In this document: piece after piece, positions 31,356 to 40,802 of the stretch
Layout of the letters: each line of letters opens with the position of its first letter
Position numbering within the stretch: the first letter of the stretch is position 1
Assembly (NCBI GenBank): GCA_039972875.1
Contig: JBDWMA010000052.1
Location: 124,001 to 188,000, forward strand
Direction of reading: 5' to 3'
DNA: 64,000 bases
Origin: Pseudoruegeria sp039972875
GTDB taxonomy: Bacteria; Pseudomonadota; Alphaproteobacteria; Rhodobacterales; Rhodobacteraceae
The notes under the pieces: generated by a model
The model's input: the letters and a program-made list of their open reading frames with translations, nothing else
The model's database searches: none
What the model was told of the DNA's origin: nothing
Translations under genes and position numbers: made by a program

Positions 31356-33862
31356 GCGATAGCGACGGCAAAAAGACATTGGGCCTGCGTGGCGGGCCGC
31401 GTGCGGGTAACGTGAAGCAAAGCTTCAGCCATGGACGCACAAAAAACGTTGTGGTGGAAACCAAGCGCAAACGCGTAGTGGTGCCAAAGCCTGGTGCCGC
31501 GAAGCCTTCGGGTGCTGGCGCTGTTGGTGGTGATCCATCCAGACGCCCGGCGGGAATCACAGATGCAGAAATGCAGCGTCGCCTGAAAGCCTTGCAAGCC
31601 GCGAAAGCGCGCGAGGCTGATGATATTGCACGCCGCAAGGCCGAAGAAGAGGCCCGTGCTGCGGATCGTGAGCGCCGTCGTGCAGAACAAGAAGCCAAAG
31701 AAGCCGAAGAACGGGCTCGCGAAGAGCGCGCGCGTCAAAAGGCTGCTGAGGCAGAACAGCGTAAGCGCGATGAGGAAGAGGCCAAAAAACGGGCCGCTGC
31801 CGAGGCAGCTGCTGCAAAAGCTCCTCCGGCTGCAAAAGCAGCTCCGGGTGAGGACAGCAAGCCTACGCCAAACCGCAACTTTAAACCTGCGCCACAGCCG
31901 GATCGTAAAAACGACCGGGACAACCGTGATCGGCCGAACCGCAAAGGTGGTGGCAATGATGGACGTCGTTCTGGCAAGCTGACTGTTAACCAGGCTCTGT
32001 CTGGCGGTGACGGACGTCATCGTTCCATGGCTGCGATGAAGCGTAAGCAAGAGCGTGCGCGTCAGAAGGCAATGGGCGGCGCACAAGAACGCGAAAAAAT
32101 TATCCGCGACGTACAGTTGCCGGAGGCCATTGTGGTGTCTGAGCTGGCGAACCGGATGGCTGAACGTGTGGCTGATGTTGTCAAAGAGCTCATGAAAATG
32201 GGTATGATGGTCAACCAAAACCAAACGATTGACGCAGATACTGCAGAACTGATCATTCAAGAATTCGGACATAAAGTTGTTCGTGTGTCTGATGCTGACG
32301 TTGAGGATGTCATTCAGGCGTCCGAAGATAACGAAGGTGATTTGCAGTCCCGTCCACCAGTCATCACGATCATGGGTCACGTTGACCACGGTAAGACATC
32401 TCTGCTGGATGCCATCCGCGATGCCAAAGTGGTATCCGGAGAAGCTGGCGGAATCACGCAGCACATTGGTGCCTATCAGGTGAAAACCGAATCTGGTGCG
32501 CTGTTGTCTTTCTTGGATACTCCGGGTCACGCGGCGTTTACATCAATGCGTGCACGTGGTGCGCAGGTCACTGACATTGTTGTGTTGGTTGTTGCCGCTG
32601 ATGATGCGGTCATGCCGCAAACGGTCGAAGCGATTCACCATGCCAAAGCGGCTGGTGTTCCAATGATCGTTGCCATCAACAAATGCGATAAACCCGAAGC
32701 CGACGCGATGCGTGTGCGCACAGAATTGCTGCAACACGAAGTGATCGTGGAAGACATGTCCGGTGAAGTGCAGGACGTCGAAGTGTCTGCCATCACAGGT
32801 CAAGGTCTGGATGAGTTACTCGAAGCGATCGCGCTGCAAGCTGAGATCCTAGAGCTGAAAGCCAACCCAGAGCGTGCTGCTGCTGGTGCGGTTATTGAGG
32901 CTCAGTTGGATGTTGGTCGTGGTCCTGTTGCGACAGTTCTGGTTCAGAACGGTACACTGCGTCAGGGTGATATCTTTTGTGTGGGCGAGCAGTGGGGTAA
33001 AGTCCGCGCGCTTGTAAATGACAAAGGTGACCGCGTTAAAGAAGCGGGCCCTTCAGTTCCAGTTGAAGTTCTCGGTTTGAACGGCACACCAGAAGCAGGT
33101 GACGTGCTGAACGTCGTTGATACCGAAGCACAAGCCCGTGAGATTGCGGACTACCGTGCTCAGGCTGCCAAAGACAAACGTGCCGCTGCGGGCGCTGCGA
33201 CAACCCTTGAACAGCTGATGGCCAAAGCGAAAGACGACGAGAATGTCGCCGAATTGCCAATCTTGGTTAAAGCCGACGTGCAGGGGTCTGCCGAAGCAAT
33301 CGTTCAGGCGATGGAAAAAATTGGTAACGATGAAGTTCGTGTACGGGTTCTGCACTCTGGTGTTGGCGCGATTACCGAATCCGATATCGGTCTGGCCGAA
33401 GCCTCTGGATGCCCTGTGTTTGGCTTTAACGTGCGGGCGAATGCGTCGGCTCGGAACACAGCCAACCAAAAAGGCATCGAGATCCGGTATTACTCGGTCA
33501 TCTACGATCTGGTTGATGATGTGAAGGCCGCCGCCTCTGGTTTGTTGTCTGCGGAAATCCGTGAAAACTTCATCGGTTACGCGCAGATCAAAGAGGTCTT
33601 CAAAGTAACAGGTATCGGCCGTGTGGCTGGTTGCTTGGTCACCGAGGGTATCGCACGTCGCTCGGCTGGTGTTCGCCTCTTGCGCGACAACGTTGTAATC
33701 CATGAGGGCAACCTGAAAACGCTGAAACGCTTCAAAGACGAAGTCAAAGAAGTTCAGTCTGGCCAAGAATGTGGCATGGCGTTTGAGAACTACGAAGACA
33801 TTCGCCCAGGCGACGTCATCGAGATCTTTGAGCGTGAAGAAGTCGAACGGTCTCTTTCCTAG
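31352..33862 (+). CDS. infB: Translation initiation factor IF-2
   Basis: An 836-residue GTPase that brings initiator tRNA to the ribosome. The N-terminal ~270 residues are a long charged region rich in Glu, Arg and Ala (codons ~70-160), typical of proteobacterial IF-2 and probably helical. The G domain has GHVDHGKTSL (G1), DTPGHAAF (G3) and NKCDKPEA (G4), followed by domains II-IV ending in DVIEIFEREEVERSLS. It is the last gene of the operon and is followed by a strong terminator. Confidence 0.97.
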   Translation: MSDSDGKKTLGLRGGPRAGNVKQSFSHGRTKNVVVETKRKRVVVPKPGAAKPSGAGAVGGDPSRRPAGITDAEMQRRLKALQAAKAREADDIARRKAEEEARAADRERRRAEQEAKEAEERAREERARQKAAEAEQRKRDEEEAKKRAAAEAAAAKAPPAAKAAPGEDSKPTPNRNFKPAPQPDRKNDRDNRDRPNRKGGGNDGRRSGKLTVNQALSGGDGRHRSMAAMKRKQERARQKAMGGAQEREKIIRDVQLPEAIVVSELANRMAERVADVVKELMKMGMMVNQNQTIDADTAELIIQEFGHKVVRVSDADVEDVIQASEDNEGDLQSRPPVITIMGHVDHGKTSLLDAIRDAKVVSGEAGGITQHIGAYQVKTESGALLSFLDTPGHAAFTSMRARGAQVTDIVVLVVAADDAVMPQTVEAIHHAKAAGVPMIVAINKCDKPEADAMRVRTELLQHEVIVEDMSGEVQDVEVSAITGQGLDELLEAIALQAEILELKANPERAAAGAVIEAQLDVGRGPVATVLVQNGTLRQGDIFCVGEQWGKVRALVNDKGDRVKEAGPSVPVEVLGLNGTPEAGDVLNVVDTEAQAREIADYRAQAAKDKRAAAGAATTLEQLMAKAKDDENVAELPILVKADVQGSAEAIVQAMEKIGNDEVRVRVLHSGVGAITESDIGLAEASGCPVFGFNVRANASARNTANQKGIEIRYYSVIYDLVDDVKAAASGLLSAEIRENFIGYAQIKEVFKVTGIGRVAGCLVTEGIARRSAGVRLLRDNVVIHEGNLKTLKRFKDEVKEVQSGQECGMAFENYEDIRPGDVIEIFEREEVERSLS

Positions 33863-33891
33863 GAAAGAGGCGGAACGACCCGCTAAGAAAT

Positions 33892-33927
33892 AAAAAGGGA
33901 CGGGGCATTAAGCACCGTCCCTTTTTT
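33892..33927 (+). terminator. Rho-independent terminator of the rimP-nusA-infB operon
   Basis: AAAAAGGGACGG (33892-33903) pairs perfectly with CCGTCCCTTTTT (33915-33926), loop of 11 bases, followed by T. It also lies just beyond the 3' end of the small minus-strand gene, for which the A-run provides a T-tract, so it may be bidirectional. Confidence 0.9.
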
Positions 33928-33963
33928 ATATTATATCAGCACGAAGCTGAAAACAGTTATAGA

Positions 33964-34089
33964 TCAGCTGATTGGATAACCTTCGAAGTCGCGTGAACCC
34001 ACGCGGACTACGATTTTTCCATTTTCCAGAGCACGAATAAACATGCCTTGAACCGAGATGTAACTGCCCATTGTTATTGTCTTCATCAT
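33964..34089 (-). CDS. Small protein of 41 residues, unknown function
   Basis: Starts at ATG 34089 or the next ATG 34086, both with GGGGAGAAG a few bases upstream. The product (MMKTITMGSYISVQGMFIRA, then LENGKIVVRVGSRDFEGYPIS) reads like a compact beta-strand protein with a repeated V/G pattern. From memory, similar ~40-residue proteins occur in other Rhodobacteraceae, but I cannot assign a function. The AT-rich DNA upstream (34090-34260) could hold its promoter. In-frame upstream codons to 34167 give a hydrophobic extension but lack a ribosome-binding site. Confidence 0.55.
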   Translation of the reverse strand: MMKTITMGSYISVQGMFIRALENGKIVVRVGSRDFEGYPIS

Positions 34090-34261
34090 TTCCAACTTCT
34101 CCCCAGATAAAATTGGCGGTGTTATTAGTATATATATACAGATTAATAAAACACCAATAATCGTCACGGATTGTTGTAATAGCTCGCGTTTTGAAAAGAA
34201 TTATTCAACTGTTGGTAATATTCTCTTTGGAAAAGGGTGGTTTAAATGTGGTGTAAAATCG

Positions 34262-34660
34262 TCACAGCCAGTCTCTAAGGATAGGTATGAGCGGAATATC
34301 AGCCGCTGGCATCGGATAATTGCGCAATTCCTGTGCGCGAACCCATTTCAAAGTTTGGCCTTCCCGTGGGGAAGGTTGCCCTTCCCACTTCCGGCATGCG
34401 AATAGCGGCATCAGCAGATGAAAACTGTCATAGCTGTGGCTGGCAAAGGTCAGGGGGGCCAGGCAGCTTTGCCATGTATTGATCCCAAGTTCTTCTTCTA
34501 GCTCACGGATGAGGGCGGTCTCTGGCGTTTCCCCGGGCTCAATTTTTCCCCCCGGAAATTCCCAGAGCCCAGCCATTGATTTTCCTTCGGGCCGTTGCGC
34601 AAGTAAAACCCGACCGTCCACATCGATGAGGGCAACCGCAGAGACTAAAATTGTTTTCAC
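34262..34660 (-). CDS. mutT: Nudix hydrolase MutT (8-oxo-dGTP diphosphatase)
   Basis: A 132-residue Nudix enzyme that removes oxidised guanine nucleotides from the pool. The Nudix box is complete at residues 38-60, with Gly38, Glu44, Arg52, Glu53, Glu56, Glu57 and Gly59. VLLAQRPEGKSMAGLWEFPG is typical of MutT. The start is GTG 34660, overlapping the argJ stop (GTGA); longer in-frame starts lie inside argJ and are rejected. It is the last gene of a ppiC-argJ-mutT unit. Confidence 0.92.
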   Translation of the reverse strand: MKTILVSAVALIDVDGRVLLAQRPEGKSMAGLWEFPGGKIEPGETPETALIRELEEELGINTWQSCLAPLTFASHSYDSFHLLMPLFACRKWEGQPSPREGQTLKWVRAQELRNYPMPAADIPLIPILRDWL

Positions 34661-35889
34661 GACCGATAATCCGTATTGATCTGGATGTATCCGTGGGTCA
34701 AATCGCAGGTCCAAACCGTTGCGGAACTGGTGCCCAATCCCATATCAATGTGAAGCACGAGATCTTGAGCCTTCATATAGGCGGCACCGTCTTCTTCGCG
34801 ATAATCTGGGGAAACCCACCCTTTTTCGGCAACAAGAACGTCACCAAATGAAATGGAGAGTAAATCACGGTCAGCCACAGCCCCGGATTTACCAACGGCC
34901 ATGACGACCCGACCCCAGTTAGGATCTTCTCCTGCGATTGCCGTTTTTACCAAGGGTGAATTTGCAACGGCCATTGCGACTTTACGTGCGTCTGCTTGAG
35001 TCAGAGCACCTGTGATGCTGACCTCTACAAATTTGGTTGCCCCTTCGCCATCCCTAACAACCTGATGTGCGAGATCAAGCATGACTCCGTTTAATGCATC
35101 GCGGAATGGGGTGATATTTTCAGCTGTAACAAGAGGGCCATGGCCAGTTGCCCCGATCAAAAGGGTGTCGGAGGTTGACGTGTCGCTGTCGACCGTAATG
35201 CTGTTAAAGGTTGTGTGCGTCAGCTCTGCCAATGTGGCTTGTAACACGGATTGGTCAATTTTGGCATCGGTAAAGATATAGACCAACATGGTTGCCATAT
35301 CAGGTGCGATCATACCGGATCCTTTGGCGATTCCAGTGATTGTGATCGACCCCTCTGGGGTATCAATGACAGCTGATGCCCCTTTGGCATACGTATCGGT
35401 TGTCATGATGGCCTTGGCTGCGGGCTTAACGTTGTCTTCTGACAGGGAGGATTTCAACTGATCGATGGCAGCGACAATCCGCTCCCCGGGGAGCGGTTCG
35501 CCGATGACGCCGGTAGAGGAGGAATAAACGCGGTTGACCGAAATATCCAAGGCGTGGGCGACGGCTGTCGTCACAGTCTCTACCGTCTCATCACCATGGC
35601 GGCCGGTAAAGGCGTTGGCATTCCCGGAATTAACAATGAACGCCGCGCCGTCCGTAGAAGGCACACCGATTTTTTTTTGGCAATCCAATACCGGAGCGGC
35701 GCGTGTGGAAGAGCGTGTAAACACACCTGCCACAGCACTACCCGGAGAGAGCCGCGCAAGCATGACGTCATCTCGGCCTTTGTAACGGATCCCGGCTTCG
35801 ACCGTGGCGAATTCAACGCCCCGGACAGAAGGCAAGTCAGGAAACCCGCCCTTAGGGGCGAGGGGTGATACGTTGGAAATCTTAGCCAT
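34657..35889 (-). CDS. argJ: Bifunctional ornithine acetyltransferase / N-acetylglutamate synthase
   Basis: A 410-residue enzyme of the cyclic arginine pathway: it moves the acetyl group from N-acetylornithine to glutamate. It cleaves itself into two chains before the nucleophilic Thr in AIMTTDTYAKG (about residue 180). Other marks are FIVNSGNANAFTG, GVIGEPLPGE and the C-terminal DPNWGRVVMAVG. It lies 18 bases downstream of the ppiC gene and is coupled to mutT. Confidence 0.96.
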   Translation of the reverse strand: MAKISNVSPLAPKGGFPDLPSVRGVEFATVEAGIRYKGRDDVMLARLSPGSAVAGVFTRSSTRAAPVLDCQKKIGVPSTDGAAFIVNSGNANAFTGRHGDETVETVTTAVAHALDISVNRVYSSSTGVIGEPLPGERIVAAIDQLKSSLSEDNVKPAAKAIMTTDTYAKGASAVIDTPEGSITITGIAKGSGMIAPDMATMLVYIFTDAKIDQSVLQATLAELTHTTFNSITVDSDTSTSDTLLIGATGHGPLVTAENITPFRDALNGVMLDLAHQVVRDGEGATKFVEVSITGALTQADARKVAMAVANSPLVKTAIAGEDPNWGRVVMAVGKSGAVADRDLLSISFGDVLVAEKGWVSPDYREEDGAAYMKAQDLVLHIDMGLGTSSATVWTCDLTHGYIQINTDYRS

Positions 35890-35907
35890 GCTTATGCGTC
35901 CTTCTGA

Positions 35908-36753
35908 TCAATTCGCGAGCAAATCAACGTTGCGGATGTTTGCAGGGTCAAAACCCTCAAGATCCGTCCGTTCGACAGAAGCCTTGGCGGTAAGATCCTC
36001 AATCAATTTTTCTGCGGTCGCTTGTTCAAGACCACTTGCGAGTTCCGCTCGGAGTGCCTCTAGGGTTGGGGCCTCTGTATCGCGTGCGTCATTCAGAATG
36101 ATCAAATGCCAACCGAATTGAGTTTGTACGGGGACGGATACTTCCCCAACATCCATTTCCATAACGGCGGTTTCGAATTCGGGAACCATCATGCCAGTGC
36201 CGAACCAACCAAGTTCACCCCCGTTTGGACCGGATGGGCCAGTTGATTTTTCGCGCGCGGTTTCTGCAAAATCGGCACCTTCGGTCAGCATTTGTTTGAC
36301 GGCAGTCGCTTCTTCCTCCGTTTCGACAAGGATATGTGAAGCGTTGAATTCTTTGGCAGCTTCAAACCCAGCGATACGCGCGTCGTAGGCTTCTTGTAGT
36401 GCTTCGTCGGTGATTGATGCATTAAATGCGTTGTCCAAGGCAGTACCGGCCAACAGGCTGCGTTCCGCATTTTCGGAGGCAAGGGCCACAGCTTTTGGTA
36501 CTTCGGTGACTGCGGAGGCAAGAATCGACTGTTGGATCAGGTTTTCCAAAAGCCCTTCAAGCAGAGCTTCGTCCGGGGCTTGCTGGTATTCGGCGGGCAA
36601 GGTCGCACTGGCCGCGATAACGTGACCCAAAGTGATCTCTGTACCATTTACGTTCGCCAGTACCGTCTCCGCCGTAATATCTTGAGCAAACACAGGTGCT
36701 GCAAAACTAAGTGCAACCGTTGCGGAAATCACAAATTTCGTGGGATTTAGCAT
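35908..36753 (-). CDS. Periplasmic peptidyl-prolyl isomerase, parvulin (PpiC/SurA-like)
   Basis: A 281-residue exported foldase. ATG 36753 has AGGAAGA upstream and opens a signal peptide (MLNPTKFVISATVALSFAAPVFA-QD). An N-terminal chaperone-like helical part (~25-125) is followed by a parvulin domain (~130-225: ASHILVETEEEATAVKQML, GGELGWFGTGMMVPEFE, VQTQFGWHLIILND). It assists proteins that come through the Sec route, fitting its divergent position next to secA. It precedes argJ in the same transcript. Confidence 0.9.
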   Translation of the reverse strand: MLNPTKFVISATVALSFAAPVFAQDITAETVLANVNGTEITLGHVIAASATLPAEYQQAPDEALLEGLLENLIQQSILASAVTEVPKAVALASENAERSLLAGTALDNAFNASITDEALQEAYDARIAGFEAAKEFNASHILVETEEEATAVKQMLTEGADFAETAREKSTGPSGPNGGELGWFGTGMMVPEFETAVMEMDVGEVSVPVQTQFGWHLIILNDARDTEAPTLEALRAELASGLEQATAEKLIEDLTAKASVERTDLEGFDPANIRNVDLLAN

Positions 36754-36940
36754 ATATTCTTCCTCTGAGCGACACGCAGGGGCGCGTGACGTTGACACTA
36801 TGTATGCAGGCCCTTACATCCGCTAAAGGTCTGCGATGGACAGTCCGCGCTTTTTCGCCGTTTTACGGGCGATGATCTGTCGGAACAAGCCGTTGATCGC
36901 ACAGGACCACACATGGATATTCGCCGCAAGCAGAGAGAAC

Positions 36941-39667
36941 ATGCTGGGTTTCGGAACAATTGCAAAAAAGGTCTTTGGCACGCCAAATGACCGTAAAGTC
37001 AAAGCCACACGGCCTTTGATTGAAAACATCAATGCACTCGAGCCAGAGTTCGAAAAGCTCTCTGACGAAGGCATCATCGAAAAAACCGCTGAGTTTAAAG
37101 CGCGAGTCGAAAATGGTGAGGCTCTGGACAAGATATTGCCCGAAGCTTTTGCCAATTGCCGGGAGGCTGCCAAGCGGTCCTTGGGGCTTCGGGCGTTTGA
37201 CACGCAGCTGATGGGCGGGATTTTCCTGCATCAGGGCAACATTTCAGAAATGAAGACCGGTGAGGGCAAAACGCTTGTTGCGACCTTCCCGTCCTATCTG
37301 AATGCCTTGACCGGTAAGGGCGTTCACATCGTTACAGTGAACGACTATCTGGCCAAACGCGATGCGGAATGGATGAGCAAAGTATACACCGCTCTGGGGA
37401 TGACCACTGGGGTGATTTATCCGCAGCAGCCCGAAGCGGAAAAACGTGATGCTTATGCCAGTGACGTAACCTACGCCACCAACAATGAGCTCGGGTTTGA
37501 TTATCTACGCGATAACATGAAGGGCGATCTCAAAGAGATGTCGCAGCGCAAACATCACTTTGCCGTGGTGGATGAGGTCGATTCTATCCTTGTGGACGAA
37601 GCACGGACACCGCTGATCATTTCTGGCCCATCCGAGGATCGTTCAGATCTCTATCGCACCGTGGATCAGGTGATCCCGGAGCTGACCGAAGAGCATTATT
37701 CGCTCGATGAGAAAACTAAAAACGTGTCCTTTACCGACGAGGGCAATGAGTTTCTGGAAGAAACACTGCATAAAAACGGCATTCTGCCCGAAGAGCAGTC
37801 CCTTTATGATCCTGAATCTACGACCATTGTGCATCATGTGAACCAAGGCTTGCGGGCGCATGTTTTGTTTACAAAGGACAAAGACTACATCGTGCGCGAT
37901 GGAGAAGTTGTCCTCATTGATGAATTTACGGGACGGATGATGTCAGGTCGCCGTTTGTCTGATGGGCTTCATCAGGCGATTGAGGCAAAAGAAGGTTGCG
38001 AAATTCAACCTGAAAACGTGACTTTGGCCTCTGTGACATTCCAGAACTATTTCCGCCTTTATGAGAAACTGTCCGGTATGACCGGTACAGCCGTAACCGA
38101 GGCTGAAGAGTTTGATGAGATCTACGGCCTTGGCGTTGTTGAGGTTCCGACCAATCGTCCCATCGCTCGGGTTGATGATCATGATGCGGTGTACCGCACG
38201 GCCAAAGAGAAATTCGATGCCGTTTTGAAATCCATTATTGTTGCTTATGAGAAGAAGCAGCCGGTTCTGGTTGGGACAACCTCGATTGAAAAATCCGAGT
38301 TTCTGTCTCAGATGCTGACGCAGGCGAAAGTACCTCATAACGTTTTGAATGCACGACAGCACGAACAAGAGGCACAGATTGTTGCGGATGCCGGGAAACT
38401 GGGGGCTGTGACTATTGCGACCAACATGGCTGGCCGGGGCACCGATATTAAACTGGGCGGCAACGTCGAGTTTAAGATCATGGAAGCGATTGCTGCGGAT
38501 CCCGAAGGGGATCATGCTGCCATCCGTGAAAAGATTGAGGCAGATCACGAAACTGATGAAGCGGCTGTGAAAGCCGCTGGTGGATTGTTTGTCTTGGCCA
38601 CTGAACGTCATGAAAGCCGTCGGATCGACAACCAGTTGCGTGGTCGTTCTGGTCGTCAAGGCGATCCGGGCCGGTCCAGCTTTTACCTATCATTGGAAGA
38701 TGACCTGATGCGGATCTTTGGGTCCGAGCGTCTTGAGAAAGTTTTGTCGACATTGGGGATGGAAGAAGGCGAAGCCATCGTTCACCCTTGGGTCAACAAA
38801 TCCTTGGAGCGGGCGCAGGCCAAGGTCGAAGGCCGTAACTTTGACATTCGGAAACAGTTGTTGAAATTCGATGATGTTCTAAATGATCAGCGTAAAGTGA
38901 TTTTTGGACAACGCATGGAAATCATGGAAGCCGAAGACCTTAGCGAAATCGCGCAGGATATGCGTCATCAGGTCATTGACGATCTTGTTGATCAGTACAT
39001 GCCGCCGAAATCCTATGCTGAACAGTGGAACACCGAGGGGCTTTATGCCGCTTTGTTGGAACACACTGGGTTGGATGTGCCGGTGATCAACTGGGCGGCC
39101 GAAGAGGGTGTCGATGATGGCGACATCACGGAACGTCTTTATAAGGCGTCCGACGATTTCATGGCTGAAAAGGCTAAGGCCTTTGGTGATGAATCCATGC
39201 GTACAATCGAAAAGCAGATTCTGTTGCAAACGATTGACCGTAAATGGCGGGAACATATTCTAACGCTCGATCATCTGCGTTCTGTTGTTGGGTTCCGTGG
39301 GTATGCGCAGCGTGATCCATTGAACGAATACAAAAACGAATCGTTCCAGTTGTTTGAAGGTATGCTTGATGATCTCCGGACGGATGTAACAGCGCAATTG
39401 TCGCGCATTCGTCCTTTGACCGAAGAAGAGCAGCAGGAAATGATTCAGCAGCTTATGGCGCAACAGAAGGGCCGTGCAGCCCCAGCACAGTCTGCGGCCC
39501 CGGCGGCTGCAGAGGCAAGTGGTGACGTTGCCCTCGCAGAGCGTGAACCATTGATCGAAGGCTTTGATGAAAATGACCCTTCCACTTGGGGAAATCCTAG
39601 CCGGAACGATCTTTGCCCCTGTGGGTCTGGTCTCAAGTTCAAACACTGCCACGGCAGTTTGGTCTAA
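36941..39667 (+). CDS. secA: Protein translocase ATPase SecA
   Basis: A 908-residue motor that pushes preproteins through SecYEG. ATG 36941 gives the usual start MLGFGTIAKKVFGTPNDRKVK; in-frame codons from 36836 are not needed. Walker A is MKTGEGKT, the DEAD-like Walker B is DEVDSILVDEARTPLIIS, and the second nucleotide domain has GRGTDIKLGGNVEF and RSGRQGDPG. The C-terminal zinc ligand set CPCGSGLKFKHCH (SecB/ribosome contact) is intact. It is monocistronic or drives the two envelope genes downstream. Confidence 0.97.
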   Translation: MLGFGTIAKKVFGTPNDRKVKATRPLIENINALEPEFEKLSDEGIIEKTAEFKARVENGEALDKILPEAFANCREAAKRSLGLRAFDTQLMGGIFLHQGNISEMKTGEGKTLVATFPSYLNALTGKGVHIVTVNDYLAKRDAEWMSKVYTALGMTTGVIYPQQPEAEKRDAYASDVTYATNNELGFDYLRDNMKGDLKEMSQRKHHFAVVDEVDSILVDEARTPLIISGPSEDRSDLYRTVDQVIPELTEEHYSLDEKTKNVSFTDEGNEFLEETLHKNGILPEEQSLYDPESTTIVHHVNQGLRAHVLFTKDKDYIVRDGEVVLIDEFTGRMMSGRRLSDGLHQAIEAKEGCEIQPENVTLASVTFQNYFRLYEKLSGMTGTAVTEAEEFDEIYGLGVVEVPTNRPIARVDDHDAVYRTAKEKFDAVLKSIIVAYEKKQPVLVGTTSIEKSEFLSQMLTQAKVPHNVLNARQHEQEAQIVADAGKLGAVTIATNMAGRGTDIKLGGNVEFKIMEAIAADPEGDHAAIREKIEADHETDEAAVKAAGGLFVLATERHESRRIDNQLRGRSGRQGDPGRSSFYLSLEDDLMRIFGSERLEKVLSTLGMEEGEAIVHPWVNKSLERAQAKVEGRNFDIRKQLLKFDDVLNDQRKVIFGQRMEIMEAEDLSEIAQDMRHQVIDDLVDQYMPPKSYAEQWNTEGLYAALLEHTGLDVPVINWAAEEGVDDGDITERLYKASDDFMAEKAKAFGDESMRTIEKQILLQTIDRKWREHILTLDHLRSVVGFRGYAQRDPLNEYKNESFQLFEGMLDDLRTDVTAQLSRIRPLTEEEQQEMIQQLMAQQKGRAAPAQSAAPAAAEASGDVALAEREPLIEGFDENDPSTWGNPSRNDLCPCGSGLKFKHCHGSLV

Positions 39668-39701
39668 AATTAGGCACTAGATTGTTGCCAAAAAAACGCT
39701 A

Positions 39702-39734
39702 AAGCCGGGATGAAATTCATATTGTTCCCGGCTT
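39702..39734 (+). terminator. Hairpin downstream of secA
   Basis: AAGCCGGGA (39702-39710) pairs perfectly with TCCCGGCTT (39726-39734), loop of 15 bases. No T-run follows on the plus strand, so termination may be partial. Confidence 0.5.
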
Positions 39735-39801
39735 GGCCATAATTTAACCCGAATCGAACATCACAGTCCTCCCAAAACCACGATGATTTTTGGAGGCAGA
39801 T

Positions 39802-40779
39802 ATGTTTGGAAACAGAACTACGGGTAAGCTGGCGGTCACGGTATCCGCAACAGCTTTGGTCGGTATTCTGGTTTTGAACTCTGGGGCAATTGCTGCACGT
39901 TTCACGGAAACACCTGCCGCGTCATCCATGTTGATTGCCGAGACCGTTCCGCAAAACTCTATTGATGTTATAATCCCCAAAACACCAAAGATTGCGCCTT
40001 TGGTATTGGCTTCGTTGTCGCCGCCAGTTGATTTTCCAGAGCAAGCATCGTTGAAATCGGATGCTTTAACCGAACCCAATCTGAGTGCCTTTGGTTTGGA
40101 TTGTGATCTTATGCTGAATGCTACTCCTACGTTGGCGGGCATGGTTCAACTATCTGTCCACGCACCTTGTAAACCAGAACAGTTTTTCTCGGTTCAGCAA
40201 GGTGACATGGTGTTTACTGATATGACATCCCCCCTTGGATTGTTTGACACAATGGTTCCTGCCCTCACCGAGGAGGTTTCTTTTGAAGTGACTTTTGAGG
40301 ATGGTGAACAACTGATTGCGCAGGCGACTGTCCCTGCTGCCCACCAGTTTGACCACGTTGTCCTGCAGTGGCGCGGTGATGCAGGCCTGCAAATTCATGC
40401 GCTGGAATTTGGTGCTGACTATGGTGAACAAGGTCATGTCTCGGCCGACCGTCCTCGAACTCCCTCGGTTGCGGTCAAAGCCGCTGGTGGGTTTTTATCA
40501 GAACTTGGTGCGCGGGACCTGATGTTCACCAAACGTGCTGAGGTCTACAGTTTCCCCACCGGATTGATGGGACGCAGTGGTCTTGTTCGGTTAAGCGTCG
40601 AGGCAGAAGTCACATTTTCCAATTGTGAAAAGCTTGTAGACGCAACCACATTGCAAGTTTCTCATGGGATTGTTGCGCCTAAGGTAGATATTTCCCTGTC
40701 GATGCCGGATTGTAGCGCTGTTGGGGATTTTCTAGTGTTGAAAAACCTGCTCAGAGACCTGAAGATCGCACAGAATTAA
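39802..40779 (+). CDS. Exported protein of 325 residues, unknown function
   Basis: ATG 39802 is preceded by GGAGG. An N-terminal hydrophobic segment (KLAVTVSATALVGILVLNSGAIA) can act as a signal peptide or anchor. The rest is a soluble, slightly acidic protein with four or more cysteines (DCDLML, HAPCKPEQ, NCEKL, PDCSAVG) that could form disulfides in the periplasm. I recognise no domain. It is followed after 23 bases by the OmpA-fusion gene, and the two are probably co-transcribed, so a role in envelope structure is a reasonable guess only. Confidence 0.72.
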   Translation: MFGNRTTGKLAVTVSATALVGILVLNSGAIAARFTETPAASSMLIAETVPQNSIDVIIPKTPKIAPLVLASLSPPVDFPEQASLKSDALTEPNLSAFGLDCDLMLNATPTLAGMVQLSVHAPCKPEQFFSVQQGDMVFTDMTSPLGLFDTMVPALTEEVSFEVTFEDGEQLIAQATVPAAHQFDHVVLQWRGDAGLQIHALEFGADYGEQGHVSADRPRTPSVAVKAAGGFLSELGARDLMFTKRAEVYSFPTGLMGRSGLVRLSVEAEVTFSNCEKLVDATTLQVSHGIVAPKVDISLSMPDCSAVGDFLVLKNLLRDLKIAQN

Positions 40780-40802
40780 AACGTTCTCGGGTAGGCTAAA
40801 TC

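Noticed and set aside
31560..31850. Glu/Arg/Ala-rich low-complexity stretch in infB as a possible repeat or recombination site
   Set aside because: This is the ordinary charged N-terminal region of proteobacterial IF-2, with no exact nucleotide repeat unit.
30881..32530. A 549-codon open frame on the minus strand opposite ylxR and infB
   Set aside because: It lies antisense to two certain genes, has no domain pattern and an amino-acid make-up expected from reversed codons; such long antisense frames arise from codon bias.
34090..34167. N-terminal hydrophobic extension of the 41-residue gene
   Set aside because: The upstream codons have no ribosome-binding site, whereas the internal ATG has GGGGAGAAG in front; the extension is AT-rich intergenic DNA.
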